NCBI RefSeq assembly: GCF_038592985.1
Contig: NZ_CP151951.1
Coordinates: forward strand, 1,045,001-1,109,000
Source of the DNA: Paenibacillus sp. FSL R10-2782
Lineage (GTDB): Bacteria; Bacillota; Bacilli; Paenibacillales; Paenibacillaceae
DNA: 64,000 bases
Direction of reading: 5' to 3'
Below the pieces are notes generated by a model. It was not told the origin of the DNA, made no database searches, and worked only from the letters and a program-made list of their open reading frames with translations. Both the position numbers and the translations under genes were made by a program. How positions within the stretch are numbered: the first letter of the stretch is position 1; each line of letters starts with the position of its first letter. This document shows positions 43,061-53,600 of the stretch, one piece after another.

Positions 43061-43228
43061 TAGCCCATTCACATAAAATTATTGCTTGTTAATGATCATG
43101 ATATACTCCATTCCTTTTGAGTTGATGTGTTCGACTTGTTCTGTAAAAATCAAGAAAAGGCAAGCCCTCTTGCCGCTCCGCGCTTGCAGTCCCCTTGCCG
43201 CCCCAATTCCCTAAAAAGGGCGATGACT

Positions 43229-43385
43229 TTACGGCGGTTGGTTAGCGGAGCGGGCAGAATTGTTCTGAAGAAGCGGAGCGTTCGCCTTTATCCCCGGATT
43301 TTACCCTCTAATCTCCTATTCATAGAAATCCGGGGGTAACAGCGATCGGAAGAACAATCTGCACGCGTAGCGCTCGCTACCCACC
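43229..43385 (+). repeat. Interspersed palindromic repeat, copy E (long form)
   Basis: It starts TTTACGGCGGTTGGTTAGCG, passes GCGGGCAGAATTGTTCTG and AGCGTTCGCCTTTATC, has the central hairpin CCCCGGATTT / AAATCCGGGG, and ends AGAACAATCTGCACGCGTAG and CCACCGCCGTAA. The outer ends (ACGGCGG / CCGCCGT) are also inverted. It is the best-preserved full copy. Confidence 0.85.
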
Positions 43386-43476
43386 GCCGTAACTCATCCC
43401 ACTTTAGGTTGAAATCCTATATAAATCGGTTGAAAATGTTGATTTTACCAATGGACAAGTGTTTGTACAATGGAGT

Positions 43477-43490
43477 TGTAGCGCTTACAT
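43477..43490. promoter_or_regulatory. Cre-like box upstream of the DUF5695-like gene
   Basis: TGTAGCGCTTACAT (reverse ATGTAAGCGCTACA) keeps the cre core but deviates at the last positions. It lies just after a plausible -10 (TACAAT, 43466-43471), that is, at the transcription start. The rest of 42244-43575 holds remnants and repeat copy E but no intact gene. Confidence 0.6.
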
Positions 43491-43575
43491 TTCCAAGGAG
43501 GTTGCGGCGAAATGAAGAGAGTTCAGGTGATTGGCAAGCAAATCAGGACCCCAAGATCCAAAAGGAGGCGTGTTG

Positions 43576-46500
43576 ATGAAATTTAAAGGAATATTGGCGG
43601 CATTTTTGTTTTTAACCGCGGCGTCTGTACTATTTGGGACGCATACGGCGGAGGCCTATGAACTATCCAATGACAAGCTGACGATTCAGACAGGCGAGCA
43701 TGGCGAAATTTCATCCATTCGTATCAAGGGAGATGCTTTCCCGACAGAGTACGTGATGAACGCAACGGTAACACCCGAGCAGAATACAGCAGATCATCAA
43801 TGGCTCGGTGAACTGATGTTCACGTACCGATTGGACGAAGGCAACTGGACCAAGGCATGGACGAACAAGTCGGCAGACGCGCGCAAAATCACGACCAGTG
43901 GCAACCGCGTCACCGTCACGTATGAGAACTCAAGCAACGCAGAAGGCATACGCAATTTTAAAGTCATCGAAACGTATTCGGCGGAGTCGAACGGTTCGGT
44001 GTTGTGGAATATACAGGTCCAGAATACGAGTGGCAAAAAATTGGAGATTGGCGATTTCGGTTTGCCGCTGCCTTTCAATGAGCAGTGGACCAACGGTGAT
44101 GCGATTTACGAAACGAGAGTCGTGACGCATTCCTTTGTTGGCAACAACAGCTCCTATATTACGGCTGGACGTCCCAGCGGCATTGGTTCTTCACTGCTGC
44201 TGATACCTGATTCCTCGACAGGTGCAGGCTTTGAGTATCAGGACCGTTGGCGGGATGAGGAGCATCCGGGCAGCAAATGGGCCTGGAATCCGGCAAATGA
44301 AGGCAAATGGGTGGAAGGACTGAATGTATTTTATATTCATTCCAATGTAATCAAGTCCACCAATCGGGGATATTTGCCCAACACAAGCCTGATCCTGAAT
44401 CCCGGTCAAAGCCGGAATTATGGCTTCAAGTTTCTGGCGGTGAAGGATGAGCATGATGTAAAGGATACGTTGTATCAAGAAAACCTGGTGGATACAACGG
44501 TTGTACCGGGCATGATCGTGCCTACGAATCAGAAGGCAAAAGTGGACCTGCGCACCAAGCAGGCGATCAGCAAGGTAACCTATCCAGATGGAACCGTCAT
44601 CCCGCAGACGGACAGCAAGACTGGAGGGCACAACATTTATGAGTTGAAATTTACGAAATTGGGTCCAAACTTCATCACGGTGGAGTATGGAAACGGCAAC
44701 AAGACGGTTTTACAGTTCTATGCCATCGAGCCCATTGATTTGGCGCTGCAACGGCACGCTACGTTTATGGTAGATAAAACCCAGTGGAATGTACCGGGTG
44801 ATCTGCGCGACAAGGTCTTTGACGATTGGATGATGCATACCAAATCCAAGCGTAACATTTTCAACGGATACTGGGGCTGGGGGGATGATTGGGGTCTGAC
44901 GCACGGACAGTTCTTGGCTGAGAAAAATGCACTGTCTCCCGTCGCCAAAGAGGTGCGGGCAGTAGACGATTATCTGGAGACGGCGATCTGGACGAATCTG
45001 ATGAACGGTCATCATGAGGATTATCTGATCCATGATTTCCTGATGCCGGAGCCGAATGATACACCAACCTATCGGGGGTACGCATACCCGCATGTGTACA
45101 ACACCTATTTCAGCATGTACAAGATTGCGAAGGAATACCCGGATCTTGTGACTTACAAGCATCCGAAGGAAACGTATTTGCTGCGGGGGTATAACATTTT
45201 CAAAGCATTGTATGAAGGGCCGGTCGCTTACAACTGGGAAACGGGCTTGATGGGCGAACTGACCACACCGGATATTATTCAGGCACTTCATGATGAAGGC
45301 TATGATGATGAGGCGAACGATCTTAGGGAAAAAATGGATCGCAAATATAACAATTTTAAAAATACAAAATATCCTTACGGCTCCGAATACAGCTACGATA
45401 ACACTGGGGAAGAGGCCGTATATACGTTAGCCAAGCAGAATATAGATACAGAAGGCGAGCAAAGCAAAGCGCTGGAAATGATGAGTAAAATCAATGCCAA
45501 AACCCGCGCAGCACGCGGACATATGCCAGTATGGTACTACTATACCGATCCGGTGACAATTACCGGGGAGAACTGGTTCAACTTCCAGTACACGACTTCG
45601 CTTGCGGGCTATGCGATGGACGACTGGATACGGCATCATGAGGACAATCAACGTGAGGAACAGCAACGTCTGTCCTATGCAGCTAAAATCGCCAATGTCG
45701 GAGCGATTAATTCCGGGCAAATCAGCTCCGACCCTGACAACATCGGGGCAGTCGCATGGACGTATCAGGCGGAAAAAGGCAACCAGGGAACGAATGGCAC
45801 TGGAGGCGGTAAAAATGTTCCGCTCTTTAACGGCTGGCGCGGTATGAGCGGCGAGGCCGATCTTGGACTGTTCGGTGCACTCAAAACGCTAAGTGCCGAC
45901 ATTGCAGTAGATCCGATCTTCGGATTGACGGGCTATGGTGCAGAGGTAAGCAAAAGCGGCAATGTGTATACCATTAAGCCGCTGGACGGCCTGTTCAAGC
46001 GGGTCAATCTGATCACGGAAAAGCTGTATATCGAGCTGGACAGGGACCAATACACAGAAGCCAAGCTGGCAACAGCCAAGGATTATGTATGGCTCCAACT
46101 GAAAAATCAGACACCTGGTCAAGCACATTCCACGTACGTTACGTTCGATGGCTTGAAGAAGGGAACGTATTTGGTTAAAGTAGGTGGTCAATCGCAAGGT
46201 AAATTTAATGCGTATGCACCTACCAACAAGCTGAAATTGGACATTGGCACAGCCTCTTCCTATACGGTGGAGCTGACACCAACGACGCCTGATCCGAATA
46301 AGGCGCCTGCCGTAGATGCGGGTAAAGCGTCCAAGGTGAAGCTGCCGGATCCAATTATTTTGAAAGGTACGGCTGAGGATGATGGACTTCCGAAAGGAAA
46401 GGTTACAAGCGAGTGGAGTCTGGTTGAAGGACCACAGAATGCCAAGATCACATTCAGCAGTAAAACATCGCTGCGCACGAAGGTGGACGTTTCCGAGCCG

Positions 46501-47601
46501 GGAACGTATATATTCAAGCTGACAGCCAGCGATTCGCTGTTGTCTGCAGAGGCCAGAGTGAGCGTGATCGTAGAACCGGCGGCTCCGTTACTTGAACAGC
46601 TTGCGTTGTATAAGTTTGACGAAACCAGCGGTTCAGTCGCTACGGATTCGTCGGACAGTCACAATGATGCTGTCGTGAAGGGTACGGCTGCATGGGCTGC
46701 AGGGAAAAAAGGCAATGCCGTCAGCCTCAATGGCAAGGACAGCTATGTGCAGCTTCCAGCGGGCATTGTGAGCCGGGCACAGCAGTTGACCGTATCCGGC
46801 TGGGTTAAAGCGAACAGCCTGAGCGATTATGTACGGATTTTTGATTTCGGCTCCGGGACGAATGAATATATGTTCCTGACCCCTAAAGCAGGGGACCGGA
46901 TGCTATTTGCCATTACGAATCAAGGTAACGGGCAAGGACAGGAACAGACGATTGATGCCCCTGTACTGCCGACAGGTGTATGGAAGCATGTTGCGGTCAC
47001 GCTTTCGGGCTCCACGGGAATTTTGTATGTGGATGGCAAAGAAGTGGGACGCAATACCAGCCTGACCTTGAATCCTACCAGTCTGGGCCAGACCAAAAAT
47101 AATTTTATCGGCAAGTCCCAGTACCCTGATCCGTATTTCAATGGTCTGGTGGATGAATTCCGCATCTACAGCCGTGCTTTGAATGCATCCGAGGTGGCGG
47201 GGCTGGCCTCTGGCACAGCACAAAGTCTGACGACGGCCGAGAAAATCACGGCTATAAAAGAAGTAAACGTGACGACTCGTGCAGGTGAAAAACCCGAATT
47301 GCCGAGCGTGGTGGAAGCTACGTATGGAGAAGGCTCCACTACATGGGTAGCTGTAGAGTGGGAAAATATTAATCCTGCACAATATGCTACTCCGGGTTCA
47401 TTTGAATTGAAGGGCAATGTAGAAGGAACAGAATTGAAGGCGATTGCCAAGGTGACCGTGATCGAAGCGGGGGCCCCTGTCAACTCCGGTACTCCGGAAA
47501 CGCCAACAACTTCGGTTAACTCCGTAACACCTGAAACACCTGCTCCTGTCAGCTCTGCTAAACCAGCAGGAGGTTCACGATCTGGAGTAAATAATGAATA
47601 G
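43576..47601 (+). CDS. Large secreted multidomain protein: DUF5695-like catalytic-type region, PKD-like, LamG-like and Ig-like domains
   Basis: GGAGG before ATG 43576 fixes the start (1341 aa), and a signal peptide is cleaved near TAEAYELS. Residues about 30-880 look like one large module as in DUF5695 proteins, with an N-terminal beta-sandwich (ELSNDKLTIQTGEHGEISSI) and an alpha/alpha-barrel-like part containing FNGYWGWGDDWGLTHGQFLA and YYYTDPVTITGENWFNFQ. A PKD/REJ-like domain (910-1005), a LamG/concanavalin-like domain (KFDETSGSVATDSS, about 1010-1215), a Big_4-type domain and a Pro/Ser/Thr tail follow. It is probably a carbohydrate-active enzyme; the substrate is unknown. Alpha-galactosidase and GH127 remnant genes follow. 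Confidence 0.8.
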   Translation: MKFKGILAAFLFLTAASVLFGTHTAEAYELSNDKLTIQTGEHGEISSIRIKGDAFPTEYVMNATVTPEQNTADHQWLGELMFTYRLDEGNWTKAWTNKSADARKITTSGNRVTVTYENSSNAEGIRNFKVIETYSAESNGSVLWNIQVQNTSGKKLEIGDFGLPLPFNEQWTNGDAIYETRVVTHSFVGNNSSYITAGRPSGIGSSLLLIPDSSTGAGFEYQDRWRDEEHPGSKWAWNPANEGKWVEGLNVFYIHSNVIKSTNRGYLPNTSLILNPGQSRNYGFKFLAVKDEHDVKDTLYQENLVDTTVVPGMIVPTNQKAKVDLRTKQAISKVTYPDGTVIPQTDSKTGGHNIYELKFTKLGPNFITVEYGNGNKTVLQFYAIEPIDLALQRHATFMVDKTQWNVPGDLRDKVFDDWMMHTKSKRNIFNGYWGWGDDWGLTHGQFLAEKNALSPVAKEVRAVDDYLETAIWTNLMNGHHEDYLIHDFLMPEPNDTPTYRGYAYPHVYNTYFSMYKIAKEYPDLVTYKHPKETYLLRGYNIFKALYEGPVAYNWETGLMGELTTPDIIQALHDEGYDDEANDLREKMDRKYNNFKNTKYPYGSEYSYDNTGEEAVYTLAKQNIDTEGEQSKALEMMSKINAKTRAARGHMPVWYYYTDPVTITGENWFNFQYTTSLAGYAMDDWIRHHEDNQREEQQRLSYAAKIANVGAINSGQISSDPDNIGAVAWTYQAEKGNQGTNGTGGGKNVPLFNGWRGMSGEADLGLFGALKTLSADIAVDPIFGLTGYGAEVSKSGNVYTIKPLDGLFKRVNLITEKLYIELDRDQYTEAKLATAKDYVWLQLKNQTPGQAHSTYVTFDGLKKGTYLVKVGGQSQGKFNAYAPTNKLKLDIGTASSYTVELTPTTPDPNKAPAVDAGKASKVKLPDPIILKGTAEDDGLPKGKVTSEWSLVEGPQNAKITFSSKTSLRTKVDVSEPGTYIFKLTASDSLLSAEARVSVIVEPAAPLLEQLALYKFDETSGSVATDSSDSHNDAVVKGTAAWAAGKKGNAVSLNGKDSYVQLPAGIVSRAQQLTVSGWVKANSLSDYVRIFDFGSGTNEYMFLTPKAGDRMLFAITNQGNGQGQEQTIDAPVLPTGVWKHVAVTLSGSTGILYVDGKEVGRNTSLTLNPTSLGQTKNNFIGKSQYPDPYFNGLVDEFRIYSRALNASEVAGLASGTAQSLTTAEKITAIKEVNVTTRAGEKPELPSVVEATYGEGSTTWVAVEWENINPAQYATPGSFELKGNVEGTELKAIAKVTVIEAGAPVNSGTPETPTTSVNSVTPETPAPVSSAKPAGGSRSGVNNE

Positions 47602-47715
47602 CCATGGGTAACCTTTCCCACCGTCACTTTCTTCCTGCAAAGGGGAGAGTGGCGGTGGGTATCCTTGCATTTGGAGTACAAAGCTGCGAATACGAATGGG
47701 AATGGGGGAAAAGGC

Positions 47716-49014
47716 ATGAGCAAGATTACGTTTCTAGGTGCAGGCAGCACGGTATTTGCCAAAAATGTGCTTGGTGATTGTATGCTGACACCTGCTTTGC
47801 AGGGCTTTGAGCTGGCGTTGTTCGATATTGATCCCGGAAGGCTAAAGGATTCGGAACATATTTTATCCAATTTGAAAAAAACAACAGGGAGCACCTGTGT
47901 GATTCGCTCCTACACAGACCGCAAGGAAGCGCTGCGTGGAGCTACCTATGTGGTAAATGCTATTCAGGTTGGCGGCTATGATCCATGCACGATTACGGAT
48001 TTTGAAATTCCCAAAACATACGGTCTGCGCCAAACGATTGCTGATACGGTCGGGATTGGTGGGATTTTCCGCAACTTACGGACGATTCCGGTGATGCTCG
48101 ATTTTGCCGCAGATGTGCGTGAGGTATGCCCGGATGCATGGTTTCTCAATTACACCAACCCGATGGCTGTACTGACGAATGTGATGAACGTACACGGCGG
48201 CGTCCGTACGGTGGGGCTGTGTCATAGCGTGCAGGCGTGTATACCAGAGCTGTTCAAAAGCCTCGGGCTGGAGCAGGAAGGCGTAAAGGCGAAAATCGCA
48301 GGCATCAATCATATGGCGTGGCTGCTCGAAGTGAGCAAGGACGGCGAGGATGTATATCCCGAGATTAAAAAAAGGGCTGCCGCCAAGCAGCAGGAAAAGC
48401 ATAACGACATGGTACGCTTTGAGATGATGCTGAAATTCGGCTATTACATTACGGAATCGTCCGAGCATAATGCGGAGTATCATCCGTATTTTATCAAACG
48501 GGCATATCCCGAGCTAATCGAACGGTTCAATATTCCTTTGGATGAGTACCCGCGTCGCTGCGTGAGCCAGATTGAACGATGGGAAACGATGCGCGGGGAG
48601 CTTTTGAGCAATCAGGATCTTCGCCATGAAAGGTCGCATGAATATGCTTCGTATATTTTGGAGGCTATCGAAACAGATCGGCCTTTTGCCATTGGCGGCA
48701 ACGTGATGAACACGGGTTTAATTACCAATCTGCCGAAGGAAGCATGTGTGGAGGTGCCTTGTCTGGTGAATCGCAACGGGGTGACGCCGACCTATGTCGG
48801 AGATTTGCCGCCCCAATGTGCTGCGCTGAACCGGACGAATATCAATACACAATTGCTGACGATTGAAGCTGCGATCACCGGGAAAAAAGAGCATATTTAT
48901 CATGCCGCACTGCTGGACCCGCACACGTCAGCCGAGCTGTCCATGGATGAGATTGTTTCTCTGTGTGATGACCTGATTGCGGCGCACGGAGAGTGGCTTC
49001 CAGCCTATGTGTAA
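47716..49014 (+). CDS. melA: GH4 alpha-galactosidase (MelA-like)
   Basis: This 432-aa protein has exactly the length of B. subtilis MelA. It has an NAD-binding start (KITFLGAGSTVFAKNVLGD) and the GH4 metal-binding CHS motif at 169-171 (GLCHSVQ). Also present are NYTNPMAV, GINHMAWLL and YHPYFIKRAYPELIERF. GH4 enzymes cleave glycosides by an oxidation-elimination route needing NAD and Mn(II). The protein lacks a signal peptide, so it acts on imported galactosides. GGGGAAAAGG precedes ATG 47716. It follows the secreted DUF5695-like gene, which may supply its substrate. Confidence 0.92.
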   Translation: MSKITFLGAGSTVFAKNVLGDCMLTPALQGFELALFDIDPGRLKDSEHILSNLKKTTGSTCVIRSYTDRKEALRGATYVVNAIQVGGYDPCTITDFEIPKTYGLRQTIADTVGIGGIFRNLRTIPVMLDFAADVREVCPDAWFLNYTNPMAVLTNVMNVHGGVRTVGLCHSVQACIPELFKSLGLEQEGVKAKIAGINHMAWLLEVSKDGEDVYPEIKKRAAAKQQEKHNDMVRFEMMLKFGYYITESSEHNAEYHPYFIKRAYPELIERFNIPLDEYPRRCVSQIERWETMRGELLSNQDLRHERSHEYASYILEAIETDRPFAIGGNVMNTGLITNLPKEACVEVPCLVNRNGVTPTYVGDLPPQCAALNRTNINTQLLTIEAAITGKKEHIYHAALLDPHTSAELSMDEIVSLCDDLIAAHGEWLPAYV

Positions 49015-49026
49015 AGGAGGCAGATG

Positions 49027-49230
49027 AATGGGAGGCCGTGATCGTCAAAAGTTTACCACGTAAATGCCGCCATTCCGGCTGCATATTTGGAGGGCAAGGA
49101 TAAAGCGACAGTAACCTTCAAAGCCAAGCCGGGGCAGCGCATCCTCAGATTGTTTGGGCTGAGGATGGTTAACCAGGGCGTGTATGAACAGCTATATCAG
49201 GCTGGCAGCTTAGGTTTGCATGAATGATCT
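49027..49230 (+). pseudogene. C-terminal remnant of a GH127-type beta-L-arabinofuranosidase
   Basis: A run AAYLEGKDKATVTFKAKPGQ, then LFGLRMV, in frame to TGA at 49230 matches the C-terminal sandwich of GH127 enzymes. The upstream piece DRQKF ... HVNAAIP needs one extra base near 49060 to join, so there is also a frameshift. More than 90% of the gene is gone. AAAGGAGG at 49014-49021 is probably left over from its junction. Confidence 0.65.
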
Positions 49231-49368
49231 TTGAGATGTTTCGTAAGAAAAAGTAACGTTTGATTTTTAGTCAGTTATGATTTATGATGTAAGAAATATT
49301 GGATGATGCTGGAACAAGCATTAGGGTATGAACTGATATATTCATCGTTTTTTGCGCGTGAAGCACAC

Positions 49369-49410
49369 GGGCTGTTTCTTCCTTAACAGGGGAGAGGCAG
49401 CCCTTTTTTG
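49369..49410 (+). terminator. Strong terminator
   Basis: GGGCTG with inner TTTCTTCC pairs with GGGAGAGG and CAGCCC, then TTTTTTG. It ends the unit begun at 43576. The remaining DNA to 49659 is AT-rich with no gene seen. Confidence 0.8.
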
Positions 49411-49659
49411 TTGAGATTTTGGGGAAAGGCAATAACCCGAACGAGCTAGTCTTCTGAATATTAGGGCAATAAAACTTTGGTCAATGTAGTCTGGCTTTTT
49501 TTTAGAATGCTTTATATTAGAAGTTTTCTTATAGATTTTGTGATAGAGAAAACATATAATATATAAGTTGTATCCAGTATTTTCCGAAAGTGGGGATGCG
49601 ATAGGCTTGTGGGATTTGGCTTGATATACATAGTTTAAGTAGACAAAGGGGATCGAGAG

Positions 49660-50598
49660 ATGAGTATGAAAAAATGGATGTTGAGTCTGACCGTAGTCGT
49701 GCTGCTATGGGGAGGAACATTTCCGACAGCGGGAGCAGCAAGCAGTTCCAAACCGATTGAAGTCTTATTGAATGCGAAAAAAATTCAGTTCCCGGATGCT
49801 AAACCTTTTCAGGATGAGAACGATTATGTGATGGTTCCCATTCGTTTCGTATCCGAAGCACTGGGAGCCAAGGTAGGCTGGGAGAAAACAGGCGGTCAGT
49901 TGGCTGTGTCGATTAAGAATGATGCCCATGTGGTCAACATGACGGTTGGACAGAACACAGCTACTGTGGATGGACAGACTAAAACGTATGAAACGAAGAT
50001 TATTTTGAAGCAGAACCGTACTTTTGTACCTTTACGGCTAGTAAGTGAAGGCTTGGGACAGACGGTGGAATGGGATAAGGTTAGCCGCTGGGTTTGGATT
50101 GGGAAGAAGGATATTGCCGCGCTGGAGGATACGGGGCATCAGGCGGTGAGCATTGAGCCGTATAAAAAATTATTTGCTAAAGACCAAAATTTGCTTAAAA
50201 ATCGAAAAGGTCAGGAATATACCAAAACTATGATTTTTAAGTACACTGACCTTCCCATCAAATTACTGCGTGATGTTTATTCAGTTGAGCCTTACACATC
50301 CTCGCAGGGAATTCCATATTTGAAAGTCAGAATTAAAACTGCTTCTACAGCAAGCCCATTGTTCTATGTTACTAAGGACAATGACACAAGATACCGTTAT
50401 CCTATGGACCAACTAACCCAAGATAACGGGGATGGAACGAAGATGATTTTTTATAAAATTTATTCTTCGGCTGACGAAATATACTACGGAATTAAGGACT
50501 ACAAATTATTTAAACTTCAAGACGTTCAATACATTGGGTTCTACGGCGGTTCCATGGATTACATACCATTAATGATTAATCCGTGGAAGGGAAATTAA
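49660..50598 (+). CDS. Secreted protein with copper-amine-oxidase N-terminal-like domain
   Basis: This 312-aa protein has a signal peptide (MLSLTVVVLLWGGTFPTAGA). Residues 33-150 form the 'copper amine oxidase N-terminal' stalk fold common in Paenibacillus envelope proteins (YVMVPIRFVSEALGAKVGWE; RTFVPLRLVSEGLGQTVEWD), which binds surface polymers and not copper. The C-terminal 150 residues are unknown and use much more AT-rich codons. It lies only 4 bp before the next large secreted gene, so the two are cotranscribed and perhaps partners. Confidence 0.85.
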   Translation: MSMKKWMLSLTVVVLLWGGTFPTAGAASSSKPIEVLLNAKKIQFPDAKPFQDENDYVMVPIRFVSEALGAKVGWEKTGGQLAVSIKNDAHVVNMTVGQNTATVDGQTKTYETKIILKQNRTFVPLRLVSEGLGQTVEWDKVSRWVWIGKKDIAALEDTGHQAVSIEPYKKLFAKDQNLLKNRKGQEYTKTMIFKYTDLPIKLLRDVYSVEPYTSSQGIPYLKVRIKTASTASPLFYVTKDNDTRYRYPMDQLTQDNGDGTKMIFYKIYSSADEIYYGIKDYKLFKLQDVQYIGFYGGSMDYIPLMINPWKGN

Positions 50599-50602
50599 CC
50601 AT

Positions 50603-53600
50603 ATGAAGAATACGAAACGTATTCTGGCCGTATTGCTGGTGGGGGTACTGCTCTTGTTGCAGCTCCCACCTTTTTCTTTTCCTGCCGATAAGGCGGCAGC
50701 CGATACGGAAATCACACCGCTGTCTTACTATGCAGACAAGAATGAACGCTACTTTGTCGGCATGATGTACTTTGACATGTGGAAGAACACCGCAGGGACT
50801 TGGGTTACCGATGGCGGCAAGCAGCCCAATAAGAACATGCAGGGTATGGCAAAATTCACTTATAAATTTCAGTTTCCCGGTCGGAAAATTAAAAATGTTG
50901 AGGCTAGACTGTACACACAAACTGACAATGTTGAATATTTCGAAAATTCCCGGCCAGATAAATATGAGGACTATCAGAACTCAATAAGTGGTGGTTCTAA
51001 AGGGGGGACTAAAGATTCGGATATTCAACCTCCTCAATACAAGGGATTGGGAACAGACACTGCTGTAATCCCAATTTCAGTAAATATACGGCTAAATGCT
51101 TATAATCCTAAAGATATAAAGCTGGAGAGCTGCCCTACCTGTGCCAAAGAAGTCGAAGCCTGGCGTATCTACCAGCCCATACTCTTCAAAATCGAACTGG
51201 ATAGCGGACTCATCGTCAAGCATTTTACTACTGATGGAAAATCTCTTAACAACGTATTTACACCAATAGAAGATGAGCTGAAACCTGATCAATTGTATGA
51301 TTTCACTCCGCCAACCGATCCCAGATATGAGTATGTTGGCTACAAGAAAAGTACCACGGGTAATCCGCCGAGCGGAGATATTTTGCCGGGAAATGTACCC
51401 GGATTTACCTATAACGGCTCCTTCGAGCGATTTACAGCTTACTTATATTATAAGGAGCTAGAGGCGATAGAGCAGCTCCCGACAGGAGTCACCTGCACTC
51501 GACCTGCGCCTAGCGGTAGCCAGTCGGATAAATACCTCGATCCAATGGCTTCAGGTGTTATTAAAGCCGATCAGCGAGGCGCGTCACGCTTTGATGTAGC
51601 CAAGGGCATTCCAACCTCCGAAAGCCTGTATGGAAACGTGCTGGCCCGAAATTACCTGTTCCAGAATACCTTCCAACAGCTCAAAGGCGAGTGCACCTAC
51701 AACGTCAAGCTGAAGCGCACTTATGATCTGGAATGGGAAGATATCAACGATACCCGGCATATGAAGGTCGTGGAGTATTACAAATACGAAATTGTAAAAC
51801 CGTACTCTTACTGGACGATCGACAACCTCGAAGTGTACGGCATCAAGCACGCGCAGCTACACAACTATGCATTGCCGGGAGGCAGTATTACGATTCCGCC
51901 GAAGGACTATACTCCTCCTGCTATAGAGTCCGCGACCAACGGAAAATACTATCCTGCTCCCTCACCGGGCATTATTGATGGGGGTTCACTTTATATCTAT
52001 GGCGGCAAGAGTATGCCGAAGGTGCCCAATGAACAAAGGTCACTGGAGCCTGTGGCCCAGAAAGCTACACCGGACGTAGAGGTGGAGAACGATACCGTGA
52101 AATTCAACGGCCAGACGATCATGGACCATCAGCGTGTCAAGGAAAACGGCCCGACTCCTGGCAAAATCCCTGAACCCGTAAAAATCGGGCCGGATACCCT
52201 GTACAGCCCGGGCCACGTAATTGAAAAGTACAAGACAAATAAGCCCAATACGCCTAGTAGCGGTGATATCACCTATACCATTCTCAAAGGAAATATCAAT
52301 GGCGGTGCAGATAAGACTTTGCCGATCCAAGGGATCAACACCGTGACCGTCCATACGCCCGTGGTGAATCTTTCAAGTGTGTCAGACGATGCGACCCACA
52401 ACCAGAAAACCCAACCGACGAAAGGCCGATCGGCGCTCATCCTGGAACGCCCCTTCCGCGTGACGATTTCGACGGCGGGCCCGCATTTGAATATTCCCGG
52501 CTATGGTGATCGGGAGTATGCCAAATATGTACGAACCAAGCAGGTACGATTTCCGTTTGATGTGTACGATAAGGGGAAAACTCAGTTCTATCCGCGTGGA
52601 ACCTGGATCGACATTCCGGTAAGGCAACTGGACACAGACTTCTATTTGCCCGTATGGGTGGATGAAGGGAATTATACCGTCGAGTTTCGGACTATTGCGG
52701 AAAACGCACCGGACGGGTTCACTGAGCAGCGTCATGCCAATACGGATATCGCGCATCATGTCGCCAATGATGTGGTAGAGATCGAGGTCATCGGACGGAT
52801 GTATGATTTTCATATCACGGATATTGCCGACTACCATTGGGAGCGGGTATTCCGACAGCGCAAAGGAAGTCCGGTGCATAGCGGACTGTCCTATTGGACG
52901 GGACTAGGGAACATCGACGGACTGCCAAGGGGGAATCAGGAGCCGTTTACCTTGCCTGTCCGCCCTGGCAGTCATCCGCATGAAGGCTACCAAAATGTGG
53001 CGATCAAGACAGGCTACCACTTCAAGTTTGACCTCAAAACCAAAGGAAATATGTTCAGCTCCAAGGATGGTATTCGCATCACGCCATCATTTTATTGGGT
53101 GAGCAAGGATGGTCGCCAGCGAGAAGAGGTGGAGCTGTATACACATGCGGGAAGCCGCAAGTTTATCCGATTGGGATCGGCGGAGGATCGGGAGAAGCGA
53201 TATGTCATTTTAAATGAGCGGCTACGCAATGTACCGACGGAGGAAATGCAGGATACAGCAGCCTACCAATACAAGCATGAGCTGAGTGAAGCACAGCGGA
53301 GCCAGTCGACGCTGGAACGCTATGTTTCCCTGTATGCCCAGCGTATCACGCATAGCAAGACGTGGATCGGCCGCTACGATTGGCTGGTGCTGCCTGCGGC
53401 GGTGCGTACCTTGATCGGTCCCAAGACGGACCTGCCGGATGGAGTCGATGTCGACCGTGCCAATGCGTCGATTCAGCGCTGGTATGGCGAATATAGCCTG
53501 CCTGCTGATGTGTACGTGGTCCCTAAAGGGACGGATTTACGTGAAGAAAGCCGTCGCCGGGAGCTAAACGAACATGCGAGCATATTCAAGAAAACGGGCT

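Noticed and set aside
28823..43385. CRISPR array or phage attachment sites
   Set aside because: The repeats are kilobases apart, occur in both orientations and have internal hairpins; there are no regular spacers and no integrase or Cas gene.
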